DNA of 18,791 nucleotides, from contig DCWO01000029.1 of NCBI GenBank assembly GCA_002328865.1, positions 1 to 18,791 of the forward strand, written 5' to 3'. The stretch comes from Dehalococcoidia bacterium UBA2160. Its GTDB lineage: Bacteria; Chloroflexota; Dehalococcoidia; Lucifugimonadales; UBA1123. The notes beneath the pieces are model-generated. The model was not told the origin of the DNA. It searched no databases and saw only the letters and a program-made list of their open reading frames with translations. Positions 7,498-15,486 of the stretch are shown here, one piece after another. The stretch's first letter is position 1. Each line of letters starts with the position of its first letter. Position numbers and translations under genes: made by a program.

Positions 7498-7520
7498 AAT
7501 CCCCGGGAGCGGAGGCAACA

Positions 7521-8744
7521 TTGAAAGGTCCGTTGACAGGACTGCGCATCGTCGATTTCACCTGGGTAGTGGCTGGCCCGTTCTGTACGAAAACGTTCGC
7601 CGACATGGGCGCCGAAGTGATCAAGATCGAGGCTCGCAATCGGCCTGACGGCATGCGCGGCTACGTTAACCGTTACACCGCCCTCGAAAATCCGTTCCCG
7701 TACGGCTCTTTCGACATGTTCAATCGAAACAAGATGGGCATCACCGTCAACTCGCGCCACTCGGAAGGCCTTGCTCTGCTCAAAGACCTGATCGGGGTCG
7801 GCGACGTGGTCGCGGAGAATTTCAGAGGAGGCGTGCTGGAGCGGTGGGGTCTCACGTACGACGTTATGCGGGCGGCGCGCGCAGACGTCATCTACATGAG
7901 CCTGTCCGGCTACGGACAATCGGGCCCGTATTCGAGCTACGCCTCGCACTTCCACATGGCTCAGGCCCTTCCCGGTTTCACTCACCTGACAGGCTACGAA
8001 GGCGACGTGCCCGTGGCCACCGGGTCGTGGGGCGACACAACGGCGGGATTGCACGCGGCGGTCGCTTTGTCAGCGGCGTTGGAGCATCGAAATCGAACCG
8101 GGGCGGGACAGCATATCGACGTGACGCAGCTAACCGCCATGGCCTCTGTGATGGGCACGGCCTATCTCGAATACACCGCCAACGGCGCAGAAGCGGGTCC
8201 GGGCGGCAACGTGTTGCCCCACACGTCGTCGTTCGTCGAAGGCGCGTTCCGCTGTCAGGGCGAGGAGCGCTGGGTCGCCATCGGCGTTCACACCGAAGAC
8301 GAGTGGCGGGCTCTTTGCGGCGCCATAGGGGCGTCCAGCTTAATCACGGATCCCAGATTCGCCGCGGCTTCGGATCGAATCGGGAACAGGAGTGCGCTGG
8401 AGGACGTGGTCGAACGGTGGACTCTGCAGCGAACCGCGGAGGCGGCAATGGCTACGCTTCAAGACGCTGGGATCGAGGCCGCAGTCGTCGAAAACATTCA
8501 GGACATGATGGAACGGGACGAACAACTGGCGCACCGCGGCTACTACGTCGATGCAAAACATCCGGATGAATCGGTTGGCACGCTGCGCATGGACGGGGTC
8601 GTGCCGAAGTTCTCTGACACTCCTGGAGAAGTGTGGCGGGCGGCGCCTACTATCGGCGAGCACAACGAATATGTGTTTGGCGAATTGCTGGGCTTGTCGA
8701 CCAAACGAGTATCGGAGCTCCAAGAGGCGGGAGTTTTCTTCTAG
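7521..8744 (+). CDS. Family III (CaiB/BaiF) CoA-transferase
   Basis: The 407-residue product starts with a TTG at 7521, five bases behind a perfect GGAGG (7511-7515) and 23 bp after the previous stop. The family start (LTGLRIVDFTWVVAGPFCT) follows at once, which supports this start over any ATG. Conserved landmarks are FADMGAEVIKIE (26-37), a FNRNKMGITVN stretch (67-77), SGYGQSGPYSSY (129-140) and GAGQHIDVTQL (194-204). The catalytic Asp is present as Asp172 in SWGDTTAGLH, placed as Asp169 in formyl-CoA transferase. The enzyme should therefore form the acyl-aspartyl and CoA thioester intermediates and activate a carboxylic acid using an acyl-CoA donor. The tandem arrangement with the Asp-less paralogue suggests a heteromeric enzyme. 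The substrate cannot be predicted from sequence. Confidence 0.92.
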   Translation: MKGPLTGLRIVDFTWVVAGPFCTKTFADMGAEVIKIEARNRPDGMRGYVNRYTALENPFPYGSFDMFNRNKMGITVNSRHSEGLALLKDLIGVGDVVAENFRGGVLERWGLTYDVMRAARADVIYMSLSGYGQSGPYSSYASHFHMAQALPGFTHLTGYEGDVPVATGSWGDTTAGLHAAVALSAALEHRNRTGAGQHIDVTQLTAMASVMGTAYLEYTANGAEAGPGGNVLPHTSSFVEGAFRCQGEERWVAIGVHTEDEWRALCGAIGASSLITDPRFAAASDRIGNRSALEDVVERWTLQRTAEAAMATLQDAGIEAAVVENIQDMMERDEQLAHRGYYVDAKHPDESVGTLRMDGVVPKFSDTPGEVWRAAPTIGEHNEYVFGELLGLSTKRVSELQEAGVFF

Positions 8745-8774
8745 CGGAGAAGATCTGTCGAGGAAACTCCCCCA

Positions 8775-8803
8775 TTCTCAACAGGCTCACAATGGAGTAC
8801 AAT
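8775..8803 (+). promoter_or_regulatory. Possible promoter for the oxidoreductase-dehydratase pair
   Basis: TTCTCA (8775-8780) and TACAAT (8798-8803) lie 17 bases apart, with four and five matches to the -35 and -10 consensus. A second -10-like TATATT occurs near 8830 without a good -35. Transcription from the first would start near 8810, about 66 bases before the GTG start at 8876. Confidence 0.35.
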
Positions 8804-8875
8804 GCGGGCTATCCTAACCAGCCAAGGCTATATTTTTCAGTAATCGCAACAAAGGAATTCAAGAGGAGGACGCAA

Positions 8876-10297
8876 GTGACCGACCGACCGACAATTACAG
8901 AGGCAGCGAGAGAAACACCGGTGTTCAAAAAGACTGATGTATTGGTCGTAGGCGGTGGCCCTGCTGGAACAGCCGCATCTGCCACGGCGGCGCGGATGGG
9001 CGCAGACGTGACCGTTATCGAGCGCTACGGCCACCTGGGCGGCATGTCCACCGGCGGATTTGTGCCATACATCGAGAAGATGACCGACTGGCGAGGCCGA
9101 AGGGTGATTGCCGGATTCGCCGAGGAGATTCTGGACAGGATGCCTCGGGAGCATGTGCTTGGGCCGGACCCAGAGCTTTGGGGCTCCAAAGATCCGAAAC
9201 TCAACGAGTACTGGCGCGACCGAAGCAACTCTCACTTCGGCACCATCACTTGGTCTCCCACGATCGACCCTGAGTGGCTCAAGATCGTATCCAGCGACAT
9301 TCTCCGCGAGCGCGGGGTCAAGCAGCTTTTGCATTCGTGGGCCGTCGCTCCGATCATGGAGGGCAAAACGGTCAAGGGAGCGATTTTCGAGAGCAAGTCC
9401 GGTCGCCAAGCGATCCTCGCGGATGTGGTCATCGACGCCTCCGGCGACGGCGACATCTTCGCCATGGCCGGCGCGCCGTTCGAGGGCGACATCCTGGGCG
9501 ACGACATCCATCACAAGATCAACGTCGCGTTCTTGCTCGGCGGCGTCGACATGCAGCGCTTTTTCGACTTCCGGCGCGAACACTCCGACGAGTTCCAGGC
9601 GATCATGAAGGCCGGTCACGACACGGGCCTGGAATCCGACTCCGTGCCCCACACGATGCCCCGAAATGACGTGGCGTTGTTCATGGGACCCAGGCTCTCC
9701 GGATACAGCCACATCGACGTCGAAGACCTGACTGCCGTCGAGATCGAATCACGAGATCGCATGCAGGTTGTCACGGAATGGTACAAGGACAACATGCCTG
9801 GATTCGAAGAAGCGTGGATACAGACCACGGCTCCTCAGATGGGCACACGCCATAGCCGCCGATTGATGGGCGTCAAAAAGGTGCTTCGAGAGGATTGGAC
9901 CGGCGGTTTGGTCCACGACGACGAGATCGGCATTTCCACCCCGCCCAACCCCCGCAACCCGAACGTCTCGATACCTCTCGGCGCCTTGATGCCAAGAGAA
10001 GTTGAGGGCATTATTGCTGCCGGGCGAGACCTGTCCTGCGACCCAGCCACCCACTCCTTCCTGCGATTGATTCCGCAGTGCTGGCTGATGGGACAGGCTG
10101 CCGCCGCTGCCGCAGTTACATCCATCAACCAAGGCGTAAACGTACGAGACGTGAACGTGACCGAAGTACGAAACCAACTCTTCAGCCAGGGAGTTGTCCT
10201 GCACAAACAGACAGGCACCGAACAAGGACTGACCATGGAGCCTGGCGTAGACGTTCCCGAAGGCGTCGCGCGCCCGGGCCAGGAGGCAGCACATTGA
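8876..10297 (+). CDS. FAD-dependent oxidoreductase (FAD_oxidored family)
   Basis: The 473-residue protein has a dinucleotide-binding fold near its N-terminus, VLVVGGGPAGTAASATAARMG (22-42), with G26-x-G28-x-x-G31 and Glu49 at the end of the second strand for the ADP ribose. GGMSTGGFVPYI (55-66) follows, as in the FAD_oxidored (pfam12831) group. A second FAD-contacting part, ADVVIDASGDGDIFAMAG, lies in the middle, and the C-terminal AAGRDLSCDPATHSFLRLIP helix caps the cofactor. No cysteine cluster for an iron-sulphur centre is seen. The start is a GTG at 8876, six bases after AGGAGG (8864-8869); an ATG at 8792 in the same frame lacks such a site. Its stop overlaps the start of the next gene, so the two proteins are probably made together and act in one pathway. 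The substrate is unknown. Confidence 0.88.
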   Translation: MTDRPTITEAARETPVFKKTDVLVVGGGPAGTAASATAARMGADVTVIERYGHLGGMSTGGFVPYIEKMTDWRGRRVIAGFAEEILDRMPREHVLGPDPELWGSKDPKLNEYWRDRSNSHFGTITWSPTIDPEWLKIVSSDILRERGVKQLLHSWAVAPIMEGKTVKGAIFESKSGRQAILADVVIDASGDGDIFAMAGAPFEGDILGDDIHHKINVAFLLGGVDMQRFFDFRREHSDEFQAIMKAGHDTGLESDSVPHTMPRNDVALFMGPRLSGYSHIDVEDLTAVEIESRDRMQVVTEWYKDNMPGFEEAWIQTTAPQMGTRHSRRLMGVKKVLREDWTGGLVHDDEIGISTPPNPRNPNVSIPLGALMPREVEGIIAAGRDLSCDPATHSFLRLIPQCWLMGQAAAAAAVTSINQGVNVRDVNVTEVRNQLFSQGVVLHKQTGTEQGLTMEPGVDVPEGVARPGQEAAH

Positions 10298-11328
10298 ACG
10301 AAGGATCAGTTATCACCGATGACATGAGAAATCTGGTTGGCAATTGGCAGGGAGAGCCTTACGTCGGCGGAACGGTTCACCTGGAGGACATCCGAAAGTT
10401 CGCGAAGGCAGTGGGCGACAACAACCCTCTATTTAGCGACGTTGACTACGCGGCAAAGACGCGATGGGGCGGTGTCATAGCCACTCCGACGTTTGTCGAC
10501 CGGTTCACGCCTTTCTACGTATTGGGCGACAACAACGAACAGGGCTATCTCGGCGGCCCGTCGCCGGTCCCACGCTTGTTCAAGCACGGCTTCAGCGCCG
10601 GGGACGAATACGAGAGCTTCAGGCCGACGCGTCCGGGCGATGTCATCACCGCGACGACCACGATCTCGGACATGTTCGAGAAACAAAGTCGGCCGGGAAT
10701 CGGCAAAATGCTGTTCACCCGGTTCGACAAAACCTACCGTAACCAACGCAACGAGATCGTGACCATCTGCCGCTGGACATCGGTCGGCTATGAAGGACCC
10801 GCGGAAGGCGAACCCGTGCCCCAGGCGGAGCCCGAAACCCCGAAGTTGCTCGCTACGGACGATCAACCTAAGATCCCTCAGTGGAACGACCAATGGGTGA
10901 CCCCGGTGTACTTCGACGACGTTTCCGAGGGCGACGAGCTTCAGCCCGTGGACAAGTACCAGAGCCTGAAGCGCTTCGTCAGATACGCCCAGGCCAGCAA
11001 CGACCTGTCCGACATCCACTATGACCTCAAGATCATGTTGGGTCGCGGAATGCCGGACTTGGTCGGACAAGGCGCCCTCACCTCCGGGTATATCGCCAAC
11101 ATGGTCACCAATTGGTGCACGCCCGAGGGCTTCTTGAACAAGCTCAGCCTTCAGTATCGGGGATACAGTTTCCCCGGTGACGTTCTCACGGCCAAAGGCG
11201 TCGTTACAGGCAAGCGGCAAGAAGACGGCCAGAACCTCGTGACGTGCGATGTCTGGGCGGAGAACCAGAACGGGCGGCGTGTCACCGTCGGCTCGGCGGT
11301 TGTCAGCCTGTCCAATCGCGGGGACTAA
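10294..11328 (+). CDS. Double-hotdog MaoC-like dehydratase/hydratase
   Basis: The 344-residue protein contains two hotdog halves, as in MaoC-like and FAS1-like dehydratases that add or remove water at the 2,3 position of acyl-CoA. The N-terminal half (about 10-165) carries G-D-N-N-P-L-F (41-47), which keeps the Asp and Asn of the hydratase-2 motif but has Phe47 where the catalytic His is expected. The C-terminal half (about 205-340) has Y-A-Q-A-S-N-D-L-S-D-I-H-Y-D (231-244), keeping Asp237 and His242 with Ser239 in place of Asn. Catalysis therefore most likely sits in the C-terminal half. The start is TTG at 10294, overlapping the preceding TGA as TTGA, with AGGAGG at 10281-10286 inside the upstream gene: clear translational coupling. 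A downstream in-frame ATG at 10324 lacks a ribosome binding site. A strong hairpin follows the stop. Confidence 0.85.
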   Translation: MNEGSVITDDMRNLVGNWQGEPYVGGTVHLEDIRKFAKAVGDNNPLFSDVDYAAKTRWGGVIATPTFVDRFTPFYVLGDNNEQGYLGGPSPVPRLFKHGFSAGDEYESFRPTRPGDVITATTTISDMFEKQSRPGIGKMLFTRFDKTYRNQRNEIVTICRWTSVGYEGPAEGEPVPQAEPETPKLLATDDQPKIPQWNDQWVTPVYFDDVSEGDELQPVDKYQSLKRFVRYAQASNDLSDIHYDLKIMLGRGMPDLVGQGALTSGYIANMVTNWCTPEGFLNKLSLQYRGYSFPGDVLTAKGVVTGKRQEDGQNLVTCDVWAENQNGRRVTVGSAVVSLSNRGD

Positions 11329-11627
11329 TACGCGCTGATCGGTCCCTATGCCCGGTGAATTCCTCTCCGGGCATAGGGCGCTGATTCTGCGATCAAACGC
11401 GAGCCGGTCGCATTGTTACGGGCTGGCAATCGCAAGACGCATCGGCAGAGAGTGCGACACATTCCGCTCAAGGCGGACGAGAAGCGCTCCCCAAACCTCA
11501 ATACTGTCCGAGCGGTCAGCATGTCCGGTCCAGGCGCATCCATGAGGTTGCCCTGGCGCAGTCGAGGCGCAAGAGCCGAGGCGGGCGTCGGACAGTTCAC
11601 CTGGCCGCGGACCAATTCGGAGGAATC
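11329..11627 (+). other. Intergenic stretch before the enoyl-CoA hydratase gene
   Basis: These 299 bases hold a perfect hairpin at the left end (11344-11378, listed separately) and a GGAGG (11619-11623) just before the next ATG. I see no convincing gene or promoter hexamer pair in between; an AATACT near 11500 could be a -10 but lacks a -35. Confidence 0.5.
11344..11378 (+). terminator. Perfect 12-bp hairpin after the MaoC gene
   Basis: CCCTATGCCCGG (11344-11355) pairs perfectly with CCGGGCATAGGG (11367-11378) around an 11-base loop, 16 bases past the stop codon. There is no U-tract on either strand, so it would be a hairpin-only terminator or an mRNA 3'-end stabiliser. An 8-base direct repeat GCGCTGAT flanks it (11332-11339 and 11378-11385). 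Confidence 0.6.
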
Positions 11628-12455
11628 ATGAGCGGTAAATATGTTCTGTTGGAAAACAAGGGCCACATCGCGTACGTAACGCTGAACCGACCCGAGAGGC
11701 TCAACGCGGTCAACCCGCCGATGCAACACGAACTATTCGAGACGCTGAACGGCATCATGGCCGACGACAACGCATGGGTCGTGATCATGTCGGGCGCCGG
11801 CGGACGAGCGTTCTGCGCGGGCATGGACCTGAAATGGCGAACGGAGAATCCAGGCGTCGACGCTGGAACGAGCGGACCGCTGGGGAGCGGCTATATGTCG
11901 GATCCCGTCCGACCTGGACCTGTTGGCTCGCTGCCGACACAGTTCTGGAAGCCCATCGTCGCGGCCGTCGAGGGCTACGCGGTCGGCGGCGGGATGGAGA
12001 TCACTCTCCAGTGCGACGTGGTTGTCGCTTCGGAGTCGGCGCAGTTCGGTGTGCCTGAAATCCGCAACGTCGGCGGCTTCCCCGGCGGTGGCGGAATCTA
12101 CCGGCTCCCCAGGCAGGTGCCGTACAAAGTGGCGATGTGGATGCTGCTTAGCGGCCAGTTCATGACCGCCCAGTACATGGCGAGCATCGGATACGTCAAT
12201 GAGGTCGTGCCTTCGGACAAGCTGATGGAGACGGCCGAGAAATACGCAAACACGCTGGTGCAGAACGCGCCGTTGGGGGTGCAGGCCTCCAAAGAAGTCG
12301 CGCTGCGGAGCCTGGACATGCCGCTGGATTACGGTCCCTCGGCCTGGCAGCTCCAGTGGGGCGCCCCAACCGCCCGCATGCGCGCTTCCGAAGACGCAGA
12401 AGAGTCCCGCCGCGCCTGGCTGGAGAAGCGCCCGGCTGTGTACAAGGGGAGATAG
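11628..12455 (+). CDS. Enoyl-CoA hydratase/isomerase (crotonase) family protein
   Basis: The 275-residue crotonase-fold protein has both oxyanion-hole segments, AFCAGMDLK (61-69) and YAVGGGMEI (117-125). The two catalytic glutamates of rat enoyl-CoA hydratase (E144 and E164) are matched by Glu124 in GGGME and Glu144 in FGVPE, with the same 20-residue spacing, so syn-hydration of a 2-enoyl-CoA is chemically possible. LPRQVPYKVAMWMLLSGQ and the GYVNEVVP strand follow as in the family. The insert at about 75-100 (Gly/Pro/Ser-rich) lengthens the loop over the active site and may shape the substrate pocket. The ATG at 11628 has GGAGG at 11619-11623. The gene stands between two hairpins, so it may be its own transcript although its function fits the surrounding acyl-CoA pathway. 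Confidence 0.92.
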   Translation: MSGKYVLLENKGHIAYVTLNRPERLNAVNPPMQHELFETLNGIMADDNAWVVIMSGAGGRAFCAGMDLKWRTENPGVDAGTSGPLGSGYMSDPVRPGPVGSLPTQFWKPIVAAVEGYAVGGGMEITLQCDVVVASESAQFGVPEIRNVGGFPGGGGIYRLPRQVPYKVAMWMLLSGQFMTAQYMASIGYVNEVVPSDKLMETAEKYANTLVQNAPLGVQASKEVALRSLDMPLDYGPSAWQLQWGAPTARMRASEDAEESRRAWLEKRPAVYKGR

Positions 12456-12818
12456 GCGCACGAGTTGCGAACGAGCGCCGAATACGCTCGGGCTGGAACC
12501 TTGCGACAATCATCCCTGCGGTGCTCTGGCCGTTGACGGCCAAGCGATTCGACAAATCAACACCGAGCCTGAACACGAAAGCCATCTGCGGTTCATGCCG
12601 CAGATGGCTTCGGCAATTCGACGGTTGGCGCGTGAGCGAAGGAGGCTCGACCTGAAGGCCGAGGCCACCGACTAGTCGAGCCGCCGGTGATTGTCAATTG
12701 ACCAACGGAACGGCCAGGCGTCGACCTGAGCAGCGATCCTGGGCGCAGATCGCGTCGCGGATGTGTCCGCTATTTATGCACGCGTATTGTTGCGGAACTA
12801 TCGTGGCAGGAGGGAAAA
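12456..12818 (+). other. Intergenic stretch before the acyl-CoA dehydrogenase gene
   Basis: This 363-bp stretch contains a perfect 13-bp hairpin (12579-12610) and, at its right end, AGGAGGG (12808-12814) serving the next ATG. TTGTCA and TTGACC sequences occur near 12690-12700 but have no -10 at normal spacing. No gene is supported in it. Confidence 0.5.
12579..12610 (+). terminator. Perfect 13-bp hairpin after the enoyl-CoA hydratase gene
   Basis: AAGCCATCTGCGG (12579-12591) pairs perfectly with CCGCAGATGGCTT (12598-12610) around the six-base loop TTCATG. It lies 123 bases after the stop and is followed by CGGCAATTCG rather than a U-run. It is probably a terminator of the U-less type. Confidence 0.6.
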
Positions 12819-13997
12819 ATGCAATTCGATCTTCCGGAAGAGACGCTCATGATCCGGGATACGGTGCGACAGTTCGTAACCAAGGAACTGTTGCCACTGG
12901 AGGCGGAATTCGACTACGAAGAATCCAACCTGCCCGATGAGCGACGCGCCGAGTTGCGGAAAAAAGTCGACGACATTGGACTCGGCGGCATGTTCGTTCC
13001 TGAAGAATATGGCGGCGCTCCGGATATCGGCCACGTTGCCAGAACCGTGGTGCAAGAAGAGACGTCAACGACCCTGGTGGGCCATGGCGCTTTCGGACGG
13101 CCCATCACCGAGGGCCTGTACCAATGCAACGACGAACAGAAGGAGAAGTATCTTCTCCCAGTTCTCAGAAACGAAAAGAGGTCCGCGTTCGGCATCACCG
13201 AGCCGATTTCAGGCTCAGACCCGTCGATGATGGAGACGAACGCCGAGAAACGAGGCGAAACCTACATCATTAACGGTCGCAAGACGTTCATATCGACCGC
13301 TCAAGGCTGCGACTTCATGATGCTGTTTGCGCGTCTGAAGGGCACCGAGGGACGAAGCGGGATCACGGCGTTCCTCGTCGACTCCGACCTGCCCGGCTTC
13401 ACCGTGGAGCGGCAGATCCCCGTGATCGGCATGCCTTCGGGCTCGGTGACGGCTTCGCCCAGCGAGGTGTCGTTCGACAACGTCGAGGTCCCGGCCTCCA
13501 ATGTGTTGGGCGAGCCCGGCCACGGTTGGCGTGTGCTGCAAGGTTCGCTCGGCGGCATCAGGCTCGGTTTCGGAGCTCGATGCTTGGCGCTTGCCACGCG
13601 GTGTCTGCGGATGGCGCGCGACTACTCGGTTCGTCGCGTGACCTTCGGCAGGCCGATCGCCGATCGTCAAGCGGTCCAGATCATGCTCGCCGACTCGGCC
13701 ATCGCGATCGAGAATCTGCGCTGGATGACCTATCATGCGGCCTGGAAGTTGGAGCAAGGTCGCGACATCAGGCCCGAGATATCGATGATCAAAGTTTACG
13801 GCTCCGAGACGTTGCAGATGGTCGCCGACAATGCGATACAAATACACGGCGGGCTCGGCCTGTCGAAAGACCTTCCCTTGGAGCGGATTTACCGCTCGGC
13901 AAGGACCGACCGAGTCGTCGACGGACCGAACGAGGTGCATCGCTGGGTCATCGCCAGGAACATGACGAGGGGCTACTGGTTCCCCGGGGGCGCCTGA
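12819..13997 (+). CDS. Acyl-CoA dehydrogenase, ACAD10/11-like
   Basis: Acyl-CoA dehydrogenases introduce a 2,3 double bond with FAD and pass electrons to ETF. The 392-residue product has the helical N-domain (about 1-120), the beta-domain starting FGITEPISGSD (124-134) and the C-terminal helical domain with RVTFGRPIADRQAVQ (273-287) and QIHGGLG (341-347). At the position of the catalytic Glu in medium-chain enzymes (Y-E-G-T) it has V-D-G-P, with Asp368, followed by NEVHRWVIAR. The isovaleryl-CoA dehydrogenase alternative Glu is also absent (GGIRLG), so Asp368 is the likely base. A DGP-x-E-V-H motif is typical of the ACAD10/11-like clade. The ATG at 12819 lies behind AGGAGGG (12808-12814). The third CoA-transferase follows after 108 bp, probably in the same transcript. 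Confidence 0.92.
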   Translation: MQFDLPEETLMIRDTVRQFVTKELLPLEAEFDYEESNLPDERRAELRKKVDDIGLGGMFVPEEYGGAPDIGHVARTVVQEETSTTLVGHGAFGRPITEGLYQCNDEQKEKYLLPVLRNEKRSAFGITEPISGSDPSMMETNAEKRGETYIINGRKTFISTAQGCDFMMLFARLKGTEGRSGITAFLVDSDLPGFTVERQIPVIGMPSGSVTASPSEVSFDNVEVPASNVLGEPGHGWRVLQGSLGGIRLGFGARCLALATRCLRMARDYSVRRVTFGRPIADRQAVQIMLADSAIAIENLRWMTYHAAWKLEQGRDIRPEISMIKVYGSETLQMVADNAIQIHGGLGLSKDLPLERIYRSARTDRVVDGPNEVHRWVIARNMTRGYWFPGGA

Positions 13998-14105
13998 TCG
14001 CCAATTCACTGAGATCGACGTGAAGCGTCACCGAGCGCGGTCGAGCAAAGTCATGTCGGCGCTGACCATCGGACGGCCGCAGGCCGAATTTCTAGGGAGG
14101 ATATC

Positions 14106-15347
14106 GTGAATCTAGCTTTCGAAGGCGTTCGCATGATCGACTTCACCCAAATTGAACAAGGCCCGGCCGGCACCCAGGTGCTGGCGGATTTTGGCGCGGA
14201 CGTGATCAAGATCGAACGAATTGACGTAGGAGAGATGGGCCGCGGGAAGCCTGATATCAATGGCGTGGGCCTGTTCTTTATGGCCAACAATCGCAACAAA
14301 CGAAGCATAAGCATCGATATCCGAAAACCTGAGGGCAAAGAGATAATTTACAAGATGGCCGAAACGTCGGACATCGTCGCCAGCAACTTCCGACCTGGCG
14401 TCATGGATCGGATCGGATTTGGATTCGAGAAATTCCAAGAGATCAACCAACGGATAATATGGGCAGTCGCGTCTGGGTACGGGCAGACTGGGCCGTACGA
14501 AAAGCGTGCCGGGCAAGACCTTCTCGCGCAGGCATTGGGCGGACTCATCGCGATGACCGGAGAACGGGACGCTCCTCCCACCACCGCGGGGACCTGGATA
14601 GCAGACTACCTCGGCGCGATGATGCTCGCTCAGGGCATAATGATCGCCCTCGCCGCCCGTGAGCACACGGGTCGCGGCCAAATCGTGGACACGAACCTGT
14701 TGAACGGGATGATCGCCAGCCATATCCAGGAAAACGCCGTGGTGCTGAACTCGGATCTACGATACCCCAGGTCCGAAAGAGGCGGCGGTCACTCGGGCGC
14801 CGGTCCGCTCTACGGCGTCTACGAGTGCAAGGACGGCAACTACTATGCGCTGATGGGCGGGTTTATCAACGACAGTCTGAGTCGCGTCAGCGATGCGCTG
14901 GACATTCAGCCGTCGCTGGACGAGGATCCCCGATTCAAGGACATCGACTTGCGGAGCGGATACTCAGCGGAGCTCCGCTCCGCGCTGGAAGAAGCGTTCA
15001 AGAAATTCACGCGCTCCGAAGTCGAGGAGCGGTTCGACCGTGTCAACTTGCCTCCTGGCTCTGTGTACGACATCGAAGAGATGTTCGAAGATCCCCAGGT
15101 GGTGCACAACGACATGATTGTCGAAACCGAGCATCCGGTATACGGCGCCGTGAAGCTGACGGGCTTTCCGATGAAGCTGTCGGACACGCCCGCAACCATG
15201 CGAATAGCGCCTCCGACCGTCGGGGAACACAACGAAGAGGTATTGGGCGAACTGGGGTACACTGAAGGGCAGATCCGGGACCTTCAAGCCGCAGGCATCC
15301 TCGGCTCTGAAAATATCAATCGTGAAAAGGCTGCCGCCGCCGACTAG
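14106..15347 (+). CDS. Family III (CaiB/BaiF) CoA-transferase
   Basis: The 413-residue protein begins with GTG at 14106, five bases after GGGAGG (14095-14100), and runs straight into the family pattern FEGVRMIDFTQIEQGPAGTQ. LADFGADVIKIER (26-38), NNRNKRSISIDIRKPEG (61-77), SNFRPGVMDRIG (93-104) and SGYGQTGPY (123-131) are all present. The catalytic Asp is Asp167 in W-I-A-D-Y-L-G-A, in register with formyl-CoA transferase Asp169, and TGRGQIVDTNLL follows at the usual distance. It should therefore be an active transferase acting on carboxylic acids; donor and acceptor are not known. It is only distantly similar to the two upstream paralogues. The pairing with the acyl-CoA dehydrogenase suggests activation of the acid oxidised next. 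A hairpin follows the stop. Confidence 0.92.
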   Translation: MNLAFEGVRMIDFTQIEQGPAGTQVLADFGADVIKIERIDVGEMGRGKPDINGVGLFFMANNRNKRSISIDIRKPEGKEIIYKMAETSDIVASNFRPGVMDRIGFGFEKFQEINQRIIWAVASGYGQTGPYEKRAGQDLLAQALGGLIAMTGERDAPPTTAGTWIADYLGAMMLAQGIMIALAAREHTGRGQIVDTNLLNGMIASHIQENAVVLNSDLRYPRSERGGGHSGAGPLYGVYECKDGNYYALMGGFINDSLSRVSDALDIQPSLDEDPRFKDIDLRSGYSAELRSALEEAFKKFTRSEVEERFDRVNLPPGSVYDIEEMFEDPQVVHNDMIVETEHPVYGAVKLTGFPMKLSDTPATMRIAPPTVGEHNEEVLGELGYTEGQIRDLQAAGILGSENINREKAAAAD

Positions 15348-15385
15348 CCCGCTCGCAATCCGCGAATTGGCAGCAACATGAATTG

Positions 15386-15428
15386 TAGGGCCTGACCGCC
15401 AGCCTTTGGGCACGGTGATCAGGCCCTA
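15386..15428 (+). terminator. Hairpin after the third CoA-transferase gene
   Basis: TAGGGCCTGA (15386-15395) pairs perfectly with TCAGGCCCTA (15419-15428); a further CCG/CGG pair can extend the stem past a three-base bulge. It starts 38 bases after the stop, and TCTCGTT follows instead of a true U-run. It separates the CoA-transferase from the VOC gene. Confidence 0.6.
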
Positions 15429-15486
15429 TCTCGTTAAGAGGGAACTGTCTCCAAGCGGGCCAACGGGAGCCAGTCGGAGGGACCCA

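Noticed and set aside
7239..7520. In-frame upstream extension of the second CoA-transferase into the first
   Set aside because: The 94 extra codons overlap the first CoA-transferase in another frame and lack family similarity; the TTG at 7521 with GGAGG marks the real start.
8837..9712. 291-codon minus-strand frame across the FAD oxidoreductase gene
   Set aside because: It is a shadow of the real gene, with no recognisable domain and a composition rich in His/Arg/Val as expected from antisense reading.
10429..11220. 263-codon minus-strand frame across the MaoC-like gene
   Set aside because: It is antisense to a gene with clear hotdog motifs and has no family-like segments of its own.
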